64,000 nt of DNA from a bacterium (GCA_030550175.1 JAUQPW010000003.1:55376-119375), one strand, 5' to 3'. Counted from the first letter of the stretch, positions 16,898 to 26,381 are shown. The notes: a model not told the origin generated them from the sequence alone. A program made the numbers and translations.

Positions 16898-16926
16898 TTG
16901 ACAATCTGTCCCCTTGTGAATAGCTT
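16898..16926 (+). promoter_or_regulatory. Possible promoter of the Crp/Fnr gene
   Basis: TTGACA (16898-16903), a 17-base spacer and a weak -10 TAGCTT (16921-16926), about 115 bases before the start codon. No clear FNR or CRP palindrome overlaps it. Confidence 0.3.
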
Positions 16927-17042
16927 AATACTTGACTCTGGAGTAAATCTTTTTGCTATCTCTCAGAATTTGTTATTCGGTTATAAAAACCTGGGTGGGG
17001 TAGTTTGTAACTGTTCTCTTGAATCTTCAGGAGGTATCCCCT

Positions 17043-17750
17043 ATGATTAATGAGGTTAAGTCTAAGATCTGGTATCTCAAATATTTTGATTTATTCTCCG
17101 AACTACCAGATGAAGACCTCAAGTTCTTGGATCAAATCAGCTACATGATGAAATTCCCCAAAAGGGAATATATTTACTTTCCTGAAGATCCTGCGAATAC
17201 GATCTTCTTGCTTAAAGAAGGACGGGTCAAGATATCCTTGCTAACCGAAAAAGGTCGAGAACTGACCCTGGCCATTCTGGACCCCGGAGAAGTGTTTGGA
17301 GAGCTGGCATTGGTTGAAGAAGGAAATCGGCAAACACTGGCCGAAGCGTTGGAGGATACCTTGATTTGTGTGATCAAGCGGGAGGATTTCAAGAAACTTC
17401 TGAAAAAGCAACCCGACCTGGCCCTTAAAATCATTAAATTGATCGGTCTACGCAGGAGAGCTATTGAGTCTAAAATTGAATATCTGGTATTCCGAGATGT
17501 CCCTGCCAGATTGGCTCATTTGCTACTCAGCCTGGCAGAAGAATATGGAGTAAAGACTTCAGAGGGGATCAAGTTACGTGTACGGTTAACCCATCAGGAA
17601 ATAGGAAATTTAATTGGGGCAACGCGAGAAACTACTACGGCCGCGCTAAACAGGTTAAAGGAACTCCGCCTTATTGATTTCAGGTTGCGACACTTAATCA
17701 TTGTAGACAAAAACAAACTCCAGCAATTAACAGAAATTGGGAACAACTAA
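17043..17750 (+). CDS. Crp/Fnr-family transcription regulator
   Basis: A 235-residue regulator. The N-terminal cyclic-nucleotide-binding-like domain (about 12-125) contains IFLLKEGRVKISLLTEKGRELTL-type strands and the PGEVFGELALV turn. A dimerisation helix follows, then a winged HTH with recognition segment LTHQEIGNLIGATRETTTAALNRLK (about 188-212). No N-terminal cysteine cluster is present, so an FNR-type iron-sulfur sensor is unlikely; the ligand could be cNMP, haem, NO or none. ATG 17043 is preferred because AGGAGG (17029-17034) lies eight bases upstream; a TTG at 17019 would overlap this site. Neighbouring cytochrome, BNR and CMD genes suggest redox or stress control, as inference. Confidence 0.85.
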   Translation: MINEVKSKIWYLKYFDLFSELPDEDLKFLDQISYMMKFPKREYIYFPEDPANTIFLLKEGRVKISLLTEKGRELTLAILDPGEVFGELALVEEGNRQTLAEALEDTLICVIKREDFKKLLKKQPDLALKIIKLIGLRRRAIESKIEYLVFRDVPARLAHLLLSLAEEYGVKTSEGIKLRVRLTHQEIGNLIGATRETTTAALNRLKELRLIDFRLRHLIIVDKNKLQQLTEIGNN

Positions 17751-17903
17751 GGCAGAAAATTCAGGTACCCTTGATTTCTTATCCGCGAGCATACTGTGGG
17801 CAGCCATACAGTAATGGCAGCTATTCTCATGGCTGATTGTTGAGAACAAGTTACATCTGAGGGGCCTGGAACAGCCCCGAGGGTAAAATAGCGGATCAGT
17901 TTA

Positions 17904-18716
17904 TTAGCTCTTTGCTTTATGCAAAAGCTCAGTGAAGTCGGGCTCAAGTTGAAGACCATCAGCGATCTTGGTATAACAACTAAAAACCTGGACAACTTGG
18001 ATTACTTCCAGGATCCCTTTTTCATCCAGTCCTAAACGTCGAACCTCACGTAGATGTAAATCCACCCCATAATCAGATTTTACCGCCATGGAAGCCGCTA
18101 AAGCCAGCACTTCCTTAGTTAAACGATCGAGGTGACGATCTTCAAATGCGAAGCGAACAGCTCCCCAGTAATCACACAGATAGCCTTCATCGTAGGCTAA
18201 TACTTTGAAGATATTCGGCACACGCTCCATTTGATAAAAGGCCAGAATGTCTTTGTAAATTTCTCTGACAACCCTGGAGGCTTCTTCGGACTCCATAAGT
18301 GGGACTAAAGGTTTACGGACAGATCCATCTGAGAAATCGAGAGGAACTCGCACCCCATCGGCTACTGCATTTATGCCGTTAGTCACTCCGTAGACATAAG
18401 CAGCTTCATACCAGTATTTATCATCTTGATATCCTTGCAGCTTCCCGGCTGCGGTATGAGCCATAACTCAGTAATCGCAGGCATTAATGGCACTAACCGT
18501 GACGGCAATCATTTCTTTCTGATGACGCTTGAGTACGCCATCCGTCATGGCACGACGGCTACAGCGACCGTGGGTATCAGACATCCCCGATTGATAGGAC
18601 AAAACCCTGGTCATCTTGGGAACATAATTAATGTTAAACCAGGTCTTTATTCCCTCAAAATATTTTTGTAACTCCGGTGGAAATTCATGTTCTTCTAAGA
18701 GGCGAACGGTTTCCAT
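17904..18716 (-). CDS. Two-domain CMD/AhpD-like protein, candidate selenoprotein (CxxU)
   Basis: From ATG 18716 (GAGGAGG just upstream) the frame runs 270 codons with one internal TGA (18470-18468, codon 83). It interrupts the motif C80-D-Y-TGA-V-M-A-H-T-A-A exactly where AhpD/carboxymuconolactone-decarboxylase-like proteins have the second Cys of the redox CxxC, followed by the usual H. The frame continues perfectly to a second CMD domain (HLREVRRLGLDEKGILEVIQ, about 225-245) without its own CxxC. Fifteen bases after TGA a 5-bp GCAGC-CGGGAA-GCUGC hairpin follows, with G at loop position 2 and the loop 21 bases from TGA, matching the bacterial SECIS rule. AhpD-like selenoproteins are known. 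Likely a thiol/selenol peroxidase or oxidoreductase. Confidence 0.75.
18437..18452 (-). promoter_or_regulatory. Candidate bacterial SECIS hairpin in the CMD/AhpD gene
   Basis: Minus-strand stem GCAGC (18452-18448), loop CGGGAA, stem GCTGC (18441-18437). The loop starts 21 bases after the TGA, inside the 16-37-base range described for bacterial SECIS elements, and has G in its second position. Confidence 0.5.
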
Positions 18717-18916
18717 AGAATCTCCTCCTCGCTCATATTTCATACCTCCCTTGAAGTTTTTGAGTTTCAAAAACTTGTCAGGGTTTAGATGCTCGATGAT
18801 TAAAATTAAAACTATTTATTCAAGCTCAGACTTTATGGGGCATTTTTGAAGACTTTAAAATACTGGAGCTTAAAGAGAAATCCCCAGCTCCTGAATTTCA
18901 GCACAAGACTGCATCT

Positions 18917-19564
18917 TTAATCCTTTCTGGCCTTCGGGCCAAACCATTTGATCTCCAGGCAAAGCCGCAACCGCAGGCGAGCCCGGTGGAGCATCACCCG
19001 TAAGTTACTTTCAGAGATATTCAACACGTTACAGATTTCCTCGCTGCTTAACCCATCCATCTCACGAAGCGAAAAGGCAATGGCAAAACGAGAAGGAAGT
19101 TCAGATAGGCACTGTTTTAGAACTTCCTGGAACTCCTTTTGTTCAAGAGCTATACTGGGATCAGTAGCCCATTCTGTTGATGTGGCTTTAAGCCGCCCCA
19201 TCTTGTCGAAAAATTCTTCTGTCTCTAGTGAGGATTCCATATAACTAATAGGAAGTTCACGGCTATTTTTACGAATCTGATTAAGAATCTTGTGTTTAAG
19301 AATCCCCATAAGCCAGGTTTTTTCGGAGGATTGGCCCATAAAATGGTTACGGGCTTGAAGAGCTGCCAGAAAAGTCTCCTGGACCACATCCTCAGCAAGT
19401 TTACGGTCCTGAAGCCTAAGTATTGCATAGCCAAATAGACAGTTTCCATACTGATCTACCCAGGTCTCAGGATCAGATAGCTGGTTGGAGCTCACAGGCT
19501 GACCATCTTCCAACGTTACAGGTTTTTTGTTACCCTTTTTATATGTAACTCTTATCTTGGTCAT
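18917..19564 (-). CDS. ECF RNA polymerase sigma factor
   Basis: A 215-residue group 4 sigma factor. Region 2 (about 30-105) includes RKLAEDVVQETFLAALQ and TWLMGILKHKILNQIRK. Region 4 (about 150-205) includes LPSRFAIAFSLREMDGLSSEEI and the HTH ICNVLNISESNLRVMLHRARLRLRLCLE. The closing LCLEIKWF resembles the x1-type ECF group usually followed by a zinc-finger anti-sigma factor, but no anti-sigma gene follows; the next gene on this strand is the CMD/AhpD-like protein about 200 bases on. It probably controls this redox block. Its start is preceded by a long non-coding region that may hold its own promoter. Confidence 0.85.
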   Translation of the reverse strand: MTKIRVTYKKGNKKPVTLEDGQPVSSNQLSDPETWVDQYGNCLFGYAILRLQDRKLAEDVVQETFLAALQARNHFMGQSSEKTWLMGILKHKILNQIRKNSRELPISYMESSLETEEFFDKMGRLKATSTEWATDPSIALEQKEFQEVLKQCLSELPSRFAIAFSLREMDGLSSEEICNVLNISESNLRVMLHRARLRLRLCLEIKWFGPKARKD

Positions 19565-20411
19565 GATACGGTTAGGTCAGACCTTAATCTAAAACCTGCA
19601 CCTTCAATTCTCCTCGATAAATTCTTACCTTATACCAAATCCATATTGAAGTACCTTATACCCTGTTCGTCCTGAGCCTGTCGAAGGATGAAGGGGTATA
19701 ACCAATGGCCAATTTCACTATGAAGGCGGTATTAAAGCAGGGTTTTAGCTTGATTCTTTTAGATATTACACGTTCAATTCGGAAATCCTCACAGAATATT
19801 CCCTTAGCATTTACCTTGATTTTATGCTAATTTAGACAGACATCTTTTTTCTCCCTTATACGGTAAAACCCATCTATCTTTTTATCTGTAAGATCCCTTA
19901 CATTGTTCCATATGTCTTCATAGTTACGTTGATTCAAAAACAGGTAGATACGGACAGTTTCTGCCTTCCTCGATTTGAGTTAGGCACATCTGACCTAGCC
20001 TATCTTAGACCGCTTCTCTTTTCTATATCAGCTCCTATTGTTGCCGCATACCAACATATCGCTTAACCCCTTGATCCTGAATCAGCCGTTCAATACGCAA
20101 CATTCTTCTTATGGAAATTTTAAAATTTCATAGAACTTCTAATCAAAACACCTCTCTCCTGGCTTTTCTCCCTGTAGGGATCTGCGAACCTATCAAACAC
20201 GCGCTACGCTATAAGGCCGAAGATTTTTTCATAGCAAAACCGCTCTGTAACAAATTCACGGTTTGAGTAACAAACTTTAGGAGGACTTAAACTAATAAAT
20301 TTCTCCGAAAAGGCGAAATGGTATAAGAGCCACACAGAAGATAGTAAAGAAATTTTCAAAATCTACATTTAACAGGAAGTGTGGCAGGTAAACAAAAGGG
20401 GAGGGATCATC
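19565..20411. other. 847-bp divergent intergenic region
   Basis: No gene was recognised. TTCGTCCTGAGCCTGTCGAAGGATGAA at about 19666-19692 is a copy of a common dispersed intergenic repeat; a related CTTGTCGAAGGAT copy lies near 33694. The rest is AT-rich and probably contains the promoters of the ECF sigma gene (minus) and the porin operon (plus), but I cannot place them securely. Confidence 0.5.
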
Positions 20412-21803
20412 ATGAAAAGAAAAGAACAAGAAAGAAATGAAAAACAAGCCATAATATCCAAAGCTACGGTTAAAGTTAAAGGAATATATATTGTGACGCG
20501 TACCGGATGGATTATCCTGGGCAGCCTTATTTTTTTCTTATCGCTTATTGCCACACCCGCAAACGCTCTTGAGGTTGGTAAGTCGGATTGGAAGCTTAAT
20601 GTTCGTGGCTTCATTGCAACCGACTCAGATTTCGATCAGAGAAATATGGGAGGCAGTGAACCTCTGTTTCCGCCGCGTGATGGCACTATCGACGCTGAAG
20701 ATAGCACATTTCGGTTTAGTGCCAACCAGACCCAACTCGGTTTCGGATTTGAAGGACCCCTCACAGACGGACTCTTCAATCGGGCTTATGTAGAGATTGA
20801 TTTCCTGGGTGGACTCGCCGGTAATCGACCGAATACCCCTAATCCACGCTTGCGTCATGCCTACTGGCAACTGGAGTGGAACAAGGGGAACGATTCGCTC
20901 CTGATTGGCCAGACCAATGTGTTATATGGCGACCTCTTACCCGACATCACTTTTGATAACTTAAACTTGGCGCTGGGATCCCTGTTCGGTCGCGAACCCC
21001 AGATCCGTTATACACACATTCAACCGCTGGGCAACAGGGCGGATATCACCTTCAGTGGAAGTGTTAACGCTCCAAACTCCGGACTCTTTAACCAACTTGG
21101 TGAGATCGATGCGCCGACAGGATCAGCCGAGAGTTCAGGCCTCCCCTTTTTCCATGGCAAGATCGCCTACCATACGAACGCCTTAGGTAGGGCAGACTAC
21201 TTTGGTTTCGAAAAAGGTGGGGACGTACCTTTAGAGCTGGCTTTCAGTGGGTTCTATGGACGGGAACAGTTCCAAAATGAAGTAGGCAAAGCGGACGGTG
21301 TGAATGCGTGGGGCATCGCCGCCAGTGGAATTATCCCCATCAGGGGTATTCGGGAAAACAAGCGAGCCGGCAGCGTTTCGGTGACAGGACAATTCTGGTT
21401 TGGTAAAAATATAGATAGCTACTTTGGTGGCAACGGTCAAGGTGTTGTGCAGACGATTAATGGAAAGCGAGATTCAATCGAGGGGATAGGTTTTTTCGTA
21501 ACCGGTAAGGTATTTCTAACCGATCGCATCTGGGTAACCGCCCTGTATGGGCAGGACGATAATGATTTAGATGAATTGGTTGATGCCGGAACTCCGTTTC
21601 GAATTGTTTCAGGTCTCTTCGCGGGCACTGATTTCGGTGCTCCAGGTGTAGACAATGCTCAAAGCGTCAATGTTACGGTATGGTTCCAACCTATCAATCC
21701 ACTTTATATCGGAATCGGATGGGATTACCGAAAAGTGGAGTTCAATGACGGGGGAGACGGCGATAACAATCGACTGAATATCTCGACTTTCTTCAACTTT
21801 TAG
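20412..21803 (+). CDS. Outer-membrane porin-like protein
   Basis: A 463-residue exported protein. A long charged N-terminus is followed by a hydrophobic segment ending TPANA, then many amphipathic strands (KLNVRGFIATDSDF, TQLGFGFEGPL, YIGIGWDYRKVEF) and a C-terminal STFFNF with the terminal Phe typical of porins. The signal peptide is unusually long (about 50 residues before cleavage), so the true start may be internal, but ATG 20412 has GGGAGG six bases upstream. Channel specificity is unknown. The DUF3179 gene starts 42 bases after its stop with a strong ribosome site, so the two form a likely operon. Confidence 0.8.
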   Translation: MKRKEQERNEKQAIISKATVKVKGIYIVTRTGWIILGSLIFFLSLIATPANALEVGKSDWKLNVRGFIATDSDFDQRNMGGSEPLFPPRDGTIDAEDSTFRFSANQTQLGFGFEGPLTDGLFNRAYVEIDFLGGLAGNRPNTPNPRLRHAYWQLEWNKGNDSLLIGQTNVLYGDLLPDITFDNLNLALGSLFGREPQIRYTHIQPLGNRADITFSGSVNAPNSGLFNQLGEIDAPTGSAESSGLPFFHGKIAYHTNALGRADYFGFEKGGDVPLELAFSGFYGREQFQNEVGKADGVNAWGIAASGIIPIRGIRENKRAGSVSVTGQFWFGKNIDSYFGGNGQGVVQTINGKRDSIEGIGFFVTGKVFLTDRIWVTALYGQDDNDLDELVDAGTPFRIVSGLFAGTDFGAPGVDNAQSVNVTVWFQPINPLYIGIGWDYRKVEFNDGGDGDNNRLNISTFFNF

Positions 21804-21845
21804 CGCTAACCCCCAATAGTCTCCACACGTAAGAAAGGAGGAAAG

Positions 21846-22490
21846 ATGTTCCGGAAAGCATCTCTTTATGTTTTTATCATTATTTTAGGTACGATCTATT
21901 TCATGATCATCCTAGACACTGCTTTTTCTTTTGTCGAAAGAGAAGGGGGCAAAACCTATATCGTGGATAGGAAAGGTATGCGCTGGGATATTACCCAAGC
22001 TGAATCGATTGGTTTTAGGCCTGAAAAGTTTCAATACGGATTGGGAAAGGATGCCTTTACCCCTTTGGATGATTCCTACTTGAGCGACGATATAACCAAT
22101 ATCCCTCAAAACCTTCGTATTCTCGGGGTTGAGGAGGGTTCCCAGGCTCAGGCTTATTCTATCCCAAGACTGATGAGTCATGAGATTGTAAACAGCAGGA
22201 TAGGCTCAAAACCCATCGCAGTCGGTTTCTGACCCCTACAGAATTTAGCGGCTGTGTACAGTCGCCAGATAGACGGTCAGACCTTAACCCTGACCCCTTC
22301 AGGCTGGACCTACAACTACACGTTTGTATTGTATGACCTGGAAACTGGTAGCCTCTGGTATCCTTATAGAGGAGGCCTCATGGGCATTCAGGGAAAATAT
22401 TTCAAGAAATGGCTCCCTGAGGTTCCTTCCGAAGACACCCAATGGAAGAAATGGGTAAAAAAATATCCGAACTCCAAAATATTGAAGTAA
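21846..22490 (+). CDS. DUF3179-family membrane or exported protein, candidate selenoprotein
   Basis: From ATG 21846 (AAAGGAGGAAAG upstream) a 214-codon frame reads through one TGA at 22230-22232 (codon 129). The N-terminus has a hydrophobic signal or anchor (about 8-30). Before TGA comes SHEIVNSRIGSKPIAVGF, after it PLQNLAAVYSRQIDGQTL and DLETGSLWYPYRGG, all characteristic of DUF3179 proteins. Relatives have Cys in the strand-turn F/Y-C-P-L, exactly the TGA position; the decayed paralogue at 13240 still encodes FCPLC. A 7-bp hairpin with loop UGUA follows, loop 23 bases from TGA. No other lesion is seen in the frame. Family function is unknown; a selenol active site is the natural reading. 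Confidence 0.75.
22248..22265 (+). promoter_or_regulatory. Candidate bacterial SECIS hairpin in the DUF3179 gene
   Basis: GCGGCTG (22248-22254), loop TGTA (22255-22258), CAGTCGC (22259-22265). This is a 7-bp stem with one G-U pair, G in the second loop position, and the loop starting 23 bases after TGA, all within the described bacterial SECIS consensus. Confidence 0.55.
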
Positions 22491-22686
22491 AAGTTCGTAC
22501 CGATTTATCTTCAAAAATAGAATAGACCAGAGGTAAAAATAGCTAAAGAAAAATTATTAGATCTCTGGAAAAGATGAGGGGGGGAGCGGTATCCAGTAAT
22601 CTATCTTTTCCCCCTCTTTCTTTCGCTTTTGAAATCTAGCAGTTGACCTGCCAACTAAAAACAGGAAGAGGTTCTTCCTACGACCT

Positions 22687-22856
22687 CTATGTGACTGGGA
22701 GTTGAACGATAAAGATTGTACTGGCTCCTTTTTCACTGATACATTCAACTTCCCCCTCATGCTCCTTGAGAATCTGCCGAACTAAGGGTAACCCTAACCC
22801 ACTCCCCTTAGCTTTGGTGGTAAAAAAGGCTCAAAGATTCTCTCCAAATTTGCCTT
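22687..22856 (-). pseudogene. Relic of a sensor histidine kinase ATPase domain
   Basis: Minus-strand translation gives LERIFEPFF, then after a one-base shift in a T run, TTKAKGSGLGLPLVRQILKEHEG and a normal end at TAG 22689-22687. These are the F box, G2 box and C-terminus of a HATPase_c domain. Everything upstream (sensor, HisKA, N box) is absent. It is a truncated, frameshifted relic. Confidence 0.7.
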
Positions 22857-22874
22857 ATTAATACCAACTCATGA

Positions 22875-22921
22875 TAAAAAAGCCTGCAGGTAGTTTGGAG
22901 TAACTACCTGCAGGCTTTTTG
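22875..22921 (-). terminator. Strong, probably bidirectional intrinsic terminator
   Basis: AAAAAAGCCTGCAGGTAGTT and its complement AACTACCTGCAGGCTTTTT flank a 6-base loop. The stem is about 14 bp perfect, with T-tracts on both strands. It lies just downstream of the 22940-23293 gene on the minus strand. Confidence 0.85.
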
Positions 22922-22939
22922 TGGTTGGCGAGATTCAGT

Positions 22940-23293
22940 TTACTTATTAAGCCAGGGCCATTTAACAGCTTCCGGAGAGAAAGTCGTAGTCCCTACCATC
23001 CTTCCTTCAATGGTCACATTCTTCTTTTCCTCGGCCGAAAGTCTTGGAATATCTTTTAGAAGAGGGGATTCCTGTAGAAGAACCAACTTACCATCTTGGG
23101 TTTTAACCACGTGGGGATGATCCCCACCCGGGCAAACTCCTGGCTCGAGTTTCACCCCATCGGCCGTCGGCAATACACAGTAAATATGCCCCGTAATAGC
23201 CTGTTTTTCCTCTGCGGCCAGGACTAAGGTTGCTGTGAAAATCCAAAGAATCACCATTACACCGGATAGAATTTGCTTTAGATTCAGTCTCAT
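22940..23293 (-). CDS. Small exported protein of unknown function
   Basis: A 117-residue protein with a signal peptide (1-27, ending LVLAAEE). The mature part contains ITGHIYCVLPTADGVKLEPGVC and CPGGDHPHVVKTQDGKLVLL. The two Cys and the closely spaced His and Asp could form a metal or haem-ligand site. The fold is probably a small beta barrel (OB-like), judging from VTIEGRMVGTTTF. I do not recognise the family. A strong terminator follows its stop. Single-gene transcript, periplasmic. Confidence 0.65.
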   Translation of the reverse strand: MRLNLKQILSGVMVILWIFTATLVLAAEEKQAITGHIYCVLPTADGVKLEPGVCPGGDHPHVVKTQDGKLVLLQESPLLKDIPRLSAEEKKNVTIEGRMVGTTTFSPEAVKWPWLNK

Positions 23294-23429
23294 AATTTAC
23301 TTTAACTTTTACAGGAATAAGGTGGAAAAGATCCCTAAGATCTTTTCTCCTTATTCCCGTTTTACCCTTCGGTTTATACCGGTTGATATGGGGAATGGCA
23401 AACTATCCCCTTGCTTCGGAGTCTTTAGC

Positions 23430-23525
23430 AAGGATTTTGAGATCCTCAACTTTAAGTAGATAATCTTAGCAGGCAAGAGGCTTGCGCTCTCAGAAGGATT
23501 CCAATCCTCGACTTTAAGTAAATAA
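23430..23525. repeat. Two imperfect direct repeats of about 32 bp
   Basis: AAGGATTTTGAGATCCTCAACTTTAAGTAGATAA-type sequence (from 23430) recurs as an AAGGATTCCAATCCTCGACTTTAAGTAAATAA-type copy (to 23525). Each has a small AGGAT/ATCCT hairpin. Nothing else is seen in 23294-23590. Confidence 0.4.
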
Positions 23526-23590
23526 CTCCTTTATAAATTAGTCGTTTGAACGGAAAAGTTATTACAATGATGGGTGCCTCATCTACTTAT

Positions 23591-25696
23591 TTAGTTTCTT
23601 GTACCCAGTAGTTCCAACATTTTATTTACGTCCGTTGTGGGAAGCTCACAATGGTAATTTAGACAAATATAGGCCGTTGCTTTTCCGTTCAGGCCAGACT
23701 GATTTTTGGTAAACTCGGCCAGACGGCTGATCTCCGGGGTTTCCTGTTCACTAGGACGGAAGAGAACGACTTTATTGGGGATAAATTGCCTTCTCAGGGC
23801 TTGGAGCATAACCTTTGTGTCTTCAGCCTGGGAATTGCCGACCATGACGACTTCATAGGAAGGTCCTATTGCAAAATCCAAAGCCACCAGGAGTTGCGTA
23901 TGGGCTATGGGAGATTCTTTGACATTGGCAGAGAAGACACGCCCGATTTTTGCGGCCTTCGCTTCAAGATCCGGATTCGCTGTGATACGCCCCAGACGGA
24001 GCAGGTTTAACATGGCTACCGAGTTACCCGAGGGGGCTGCGCCGTCATAGATCTCTTTGGGGCGAATCAGTAAATTCTCACTGTCATGGGCTGTAAAATA
24101 AAATCCTCCATTCCTTTCATCCCAGAAATATTTAATCAAATCCGCATTCAGATCCAGGGCAGCCTGTAAGTAATGGACCTGGAAGGTTGCCTCATAAAGT
24201 TCGAGTAATCCCCAGATCAGGAATGCGTAATCATCTACATTGGCCGGTAATCCGGCTTGACCATCACGATAACGATGGAGAAGGCGTCCTTCCGGGTTGC
24301 GTAGATGTCCGAAGATAAAATCTACGGCCCGTCGGGCAGCTTCAGCATATGCCGGCTCATCCAGGACCTGGGCCCCTTTTGCCAGGGCTGCAATCATGAG
24401 GCCGTTCCAATCGGTCAGGATCTTATCGTCTTTATGGGGATGAACCCGTTTCTCCCGAACTGCAAAAAGTTTTTGCCTAGCAGCTTCCAGCCGTCTCTGA
24501 AGGTCTTGCTCAGGTATCTTCAAGTCGTGGGCTAACTCTGTAAGGGGTTTCTTGAGGTATAGGATATTCGTTCCTGTGGTGCGGCCTGTGGCCTGCTCGA
24601 TAAAATTACCTTCCCTTTCAAAATTATAAATCTTCAAAATGAGATCCGCTTCTCCGGGATCGAACAACCGCCGGATTTCTTCCACCGACCAGAGGTAAAA
24701 CTTTCCCTCCTCCCCCTCACTGTCGGCATCTTCAGCCGAATAAAATCCACCCTCAGGAGAAGTCATATCCCTCAGAACATAGGTAAACACCTCCCGGGCA
24801 GTCCTGGCATATTCTTCTTCCCCCGTTGTCTGATAAGCTTCTATATAGGCCATAGCCAGTAAGGCTTGATCGTAAAGCATCTTTTCAAAGTGGGGTAGAA
24901 GCCATTTAGCATCGGTAGAATAACGGTGGAACCCAAATCCGATATGGTCATACATGCCCCCCAATCGCATGCCTTGAAGGGTTTTTTCTACCATCTTCAA
25001 CGCTGCAGCATTCCCTGTGCGCTTCCAATAACGCAGCAAGAAAAAAATCTTGTGGGGAGTCGGAAACTTGGGCGCACTCCCGAATCCTCCATGCTGTTCA
25101 TCAAAGTATCTGGCCAGTTGATCGTAAGCCGACTTCAAGATTGACTCGGTTAGTTCTTCACCAGGTACTGTACGGGATATCTCCTGAAGCGCCGAGGTGA
25201 GTTTGTCGGCTGCGTCCACAGCTTCATCACGTCGAGTTAGCCAGATCTCATGAATGCGGGGTATTAGATCCAACATGCCGATTCGACCATACCGACTCTC
25301 TTTAGGAAAATAAGTCCCGGCGAAAAAGGGCTTTTTATCCGGAGTCATAATAATGGTCAAAGGCCATCCCCCACTCTGGGTCATCATCTGACAGATGGTC
25401 ATGTAAATATTGTCTATATCCGGTCTCTCCTCCCGATCCACTTTGATGGAAATAAATACTTCGTTCATTAATCGGGCTACCTCCGGATCTTCAAAAGACT
25501 CACGTTCCATGACATGACACCAGTGACAGGTTGAATAACCGATAGAGAGAAAAATCGGCTTATCTTCTCTCCGTGCCTTCTCAAAAGCCTCTTCCCCCCA
25601 TGGATACCAGTCCACCGGGTTATGGGCATGCTGCAATAAATAAGGACTCTTTTCATGTATTAATCGATTTGTGTGTTTTTCTTCTTTTTGTTCCAT
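23591..25696 (-). CDS. Thioredoxin-domain protein of the YyaL/DUF255 (SPATA20) family
   Basis: A 701-residue protein. An N-terminal thioredoxin-like domain contains [18 protein letters not shown] and the CxxC motif C57-H-W-C60 in STCHWCHVM. It is followed by a long alpha/alpha-toroid similar to N-acylglucosamine epimerases and glycosidases, with [15 protein letters not shown] and [10 protein letters not shown]. This order and length match YyaL/SPATA20 proteins, whose biochemical role is still poorly defined. ATG 25696 is preferred because AGGAGG lies eight bases upstream; the longer frame from 25783 lacks one. It is divergent from a MarR-type regulator 238 bases away. Confidence 0.9.
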   Translation of the reverse strand: MEQKEEKHTNRLIHEKSPYLLQHAHNPVDWYPWGEEAFEKARREDKPIFLSIGYSTCHWCHVMERESFEDPEVARLMNEVFISIKVDREERPDIDNIYMTICQMMTQSGGWPLTIIMTPDKKPFFAGTYFPKESRYGRIGMLDLIPRIHEIWLTRRDEAVDAADKLTSALQEISRTVPGEELTESILKSAYDQLARYFDEQHGGFGSAPKFPTPHKIFFLLRYWKRTGNAAALKMVEKTLQGMRLGGMYDHIGFGFHRYSTDAKWLLPHFEKMLYDQALLAMAYIEAYQTTGEEEYARTAREVFTYVLRDMTSPEGGFYSAEDADSEGEEGKFYLWSVEEIRRLFDPGEADLILKIYNFEREGNFIEQATGRTTGTNILYLKKPLTELAHDLKIPEQDLQRRLEAARQKLFAVREKRVHPHKDDKILTDWNGLMIAALAKGAQVLDEPAYAEAARRAVDFIFGHLRNPEGRLLHRYRDGQAGLPANVDDYAFLIWGLLELYEATFQVHYLQAALDLNADLIKYFWDERNGGFYFTAHDSENLLIRPKEIYDGAAPSGNSVAMLNLLRLGRITANPDLEAKAAKIGRVFSANVKESPIAHTQLLVALDFAIGPSYEVVMVGNSQAEDTKVMLQALRRQFIPNKVVLFRPSEQETPEISRLAEFTKNQSGLNGKATAYICLNYHCELPTTDVNKMLELLGTRN

Positions 25697-25934
25697 GTTT
25701 TTTACCTCCTGACTCAGAGTTCCAGATCTCCCAAGAACTCTGTTAATAAGATCACCTCCATGATTAAGATAGACCATAACCATCTTCCATGGTCCTCTTT
25801 TCCTTCCACCCTAAATCCCTCCTCCTAACAGATAAAAATTACCCTTGCAGATTTAGTGTAACTTCAATTAATTTGAAAGGCAATATTTTTAAAAACTTTA
25901 ATGATCCATTTAAATTTAAATAGGTTGTATTGTC

Positions 25935-26381
25935 ATGGGAAAAAAGAATGTTCATGGAATACGAGAAAACCTGGGATTTTTACTGGCCAAAGCTTCCCAG
26001 CGATGGAATGAGCTGTTATACGAAGGTTTTTGTCGGGCCAACTACCCCGATGTACGCCCCGCTTATGGTTCCATTCTGATTCCGCTTTTTGAAGAAGATG
26101 GCTTACAGATGGGAGAACTTGCAAGACGAGCCCGGCTTAGTAAACAAACCATGACGACGCTCATAAAGGCCATGGAACAAAAAGGACTTGTCGTACGTAG
26201 GCGAGACCCGGAAGATGCCCGAGCCTTTCGCATTTACCTGACGGATCGTAGCCGCCGTTTTAAGGCTGTGGCCGAAGAGGTTTTAAAAGAGCTGGATGAA
26301 CGTGTAAAAGCCCAACTTACTCCAAAACAGGTGTCGGTATTAAAGAATTCTCTCAAAGCACTCCTGAACCTCTCCCGTTAA
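25935..26381 (+). CDS. MarR-family transcription regulator
   Basis: A 148-residue winged-helix dimeric regulator. The recognition region is MGELARRARLSKQTMTTLIKAMEQKGLV, followed by the wing RRRDPEDARAFRIYLTDR with its conserved Asp and Arg. Long N- and C-terminal helices provide dimerisation. It may regulate the divergent DUF255 gene or itself, since MarR proteins usually bind palindromes in the shared upstream region. No ligand can be inferred. There is no strong ribosome site, but the family start is conserved. Confidence 0.8.
   Translation: MGKKNVHGIRENLGFLLAKASQRWNELLYEGFCRANYPDVRPAYGSILIPLFEEDGLQMGELARRARLSKQTMTTLIKAMEQKGLVVRRRDPEDARAFRIYLTDRSRRFKAVAEEVLKELDERVKAQLTPKQVSVLKNSLKALLNLSR

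Noticed and set aside
14317..22490. Genome-wide reassignment of TGA to a sense codon such as Trp or Gly
   Set aside because: TGA serves as a normal terminal stop in other genes of the window (for example the SDR ending at 9275 and the barrel ending at 8426), and Trp is encoded by TGG throughout.
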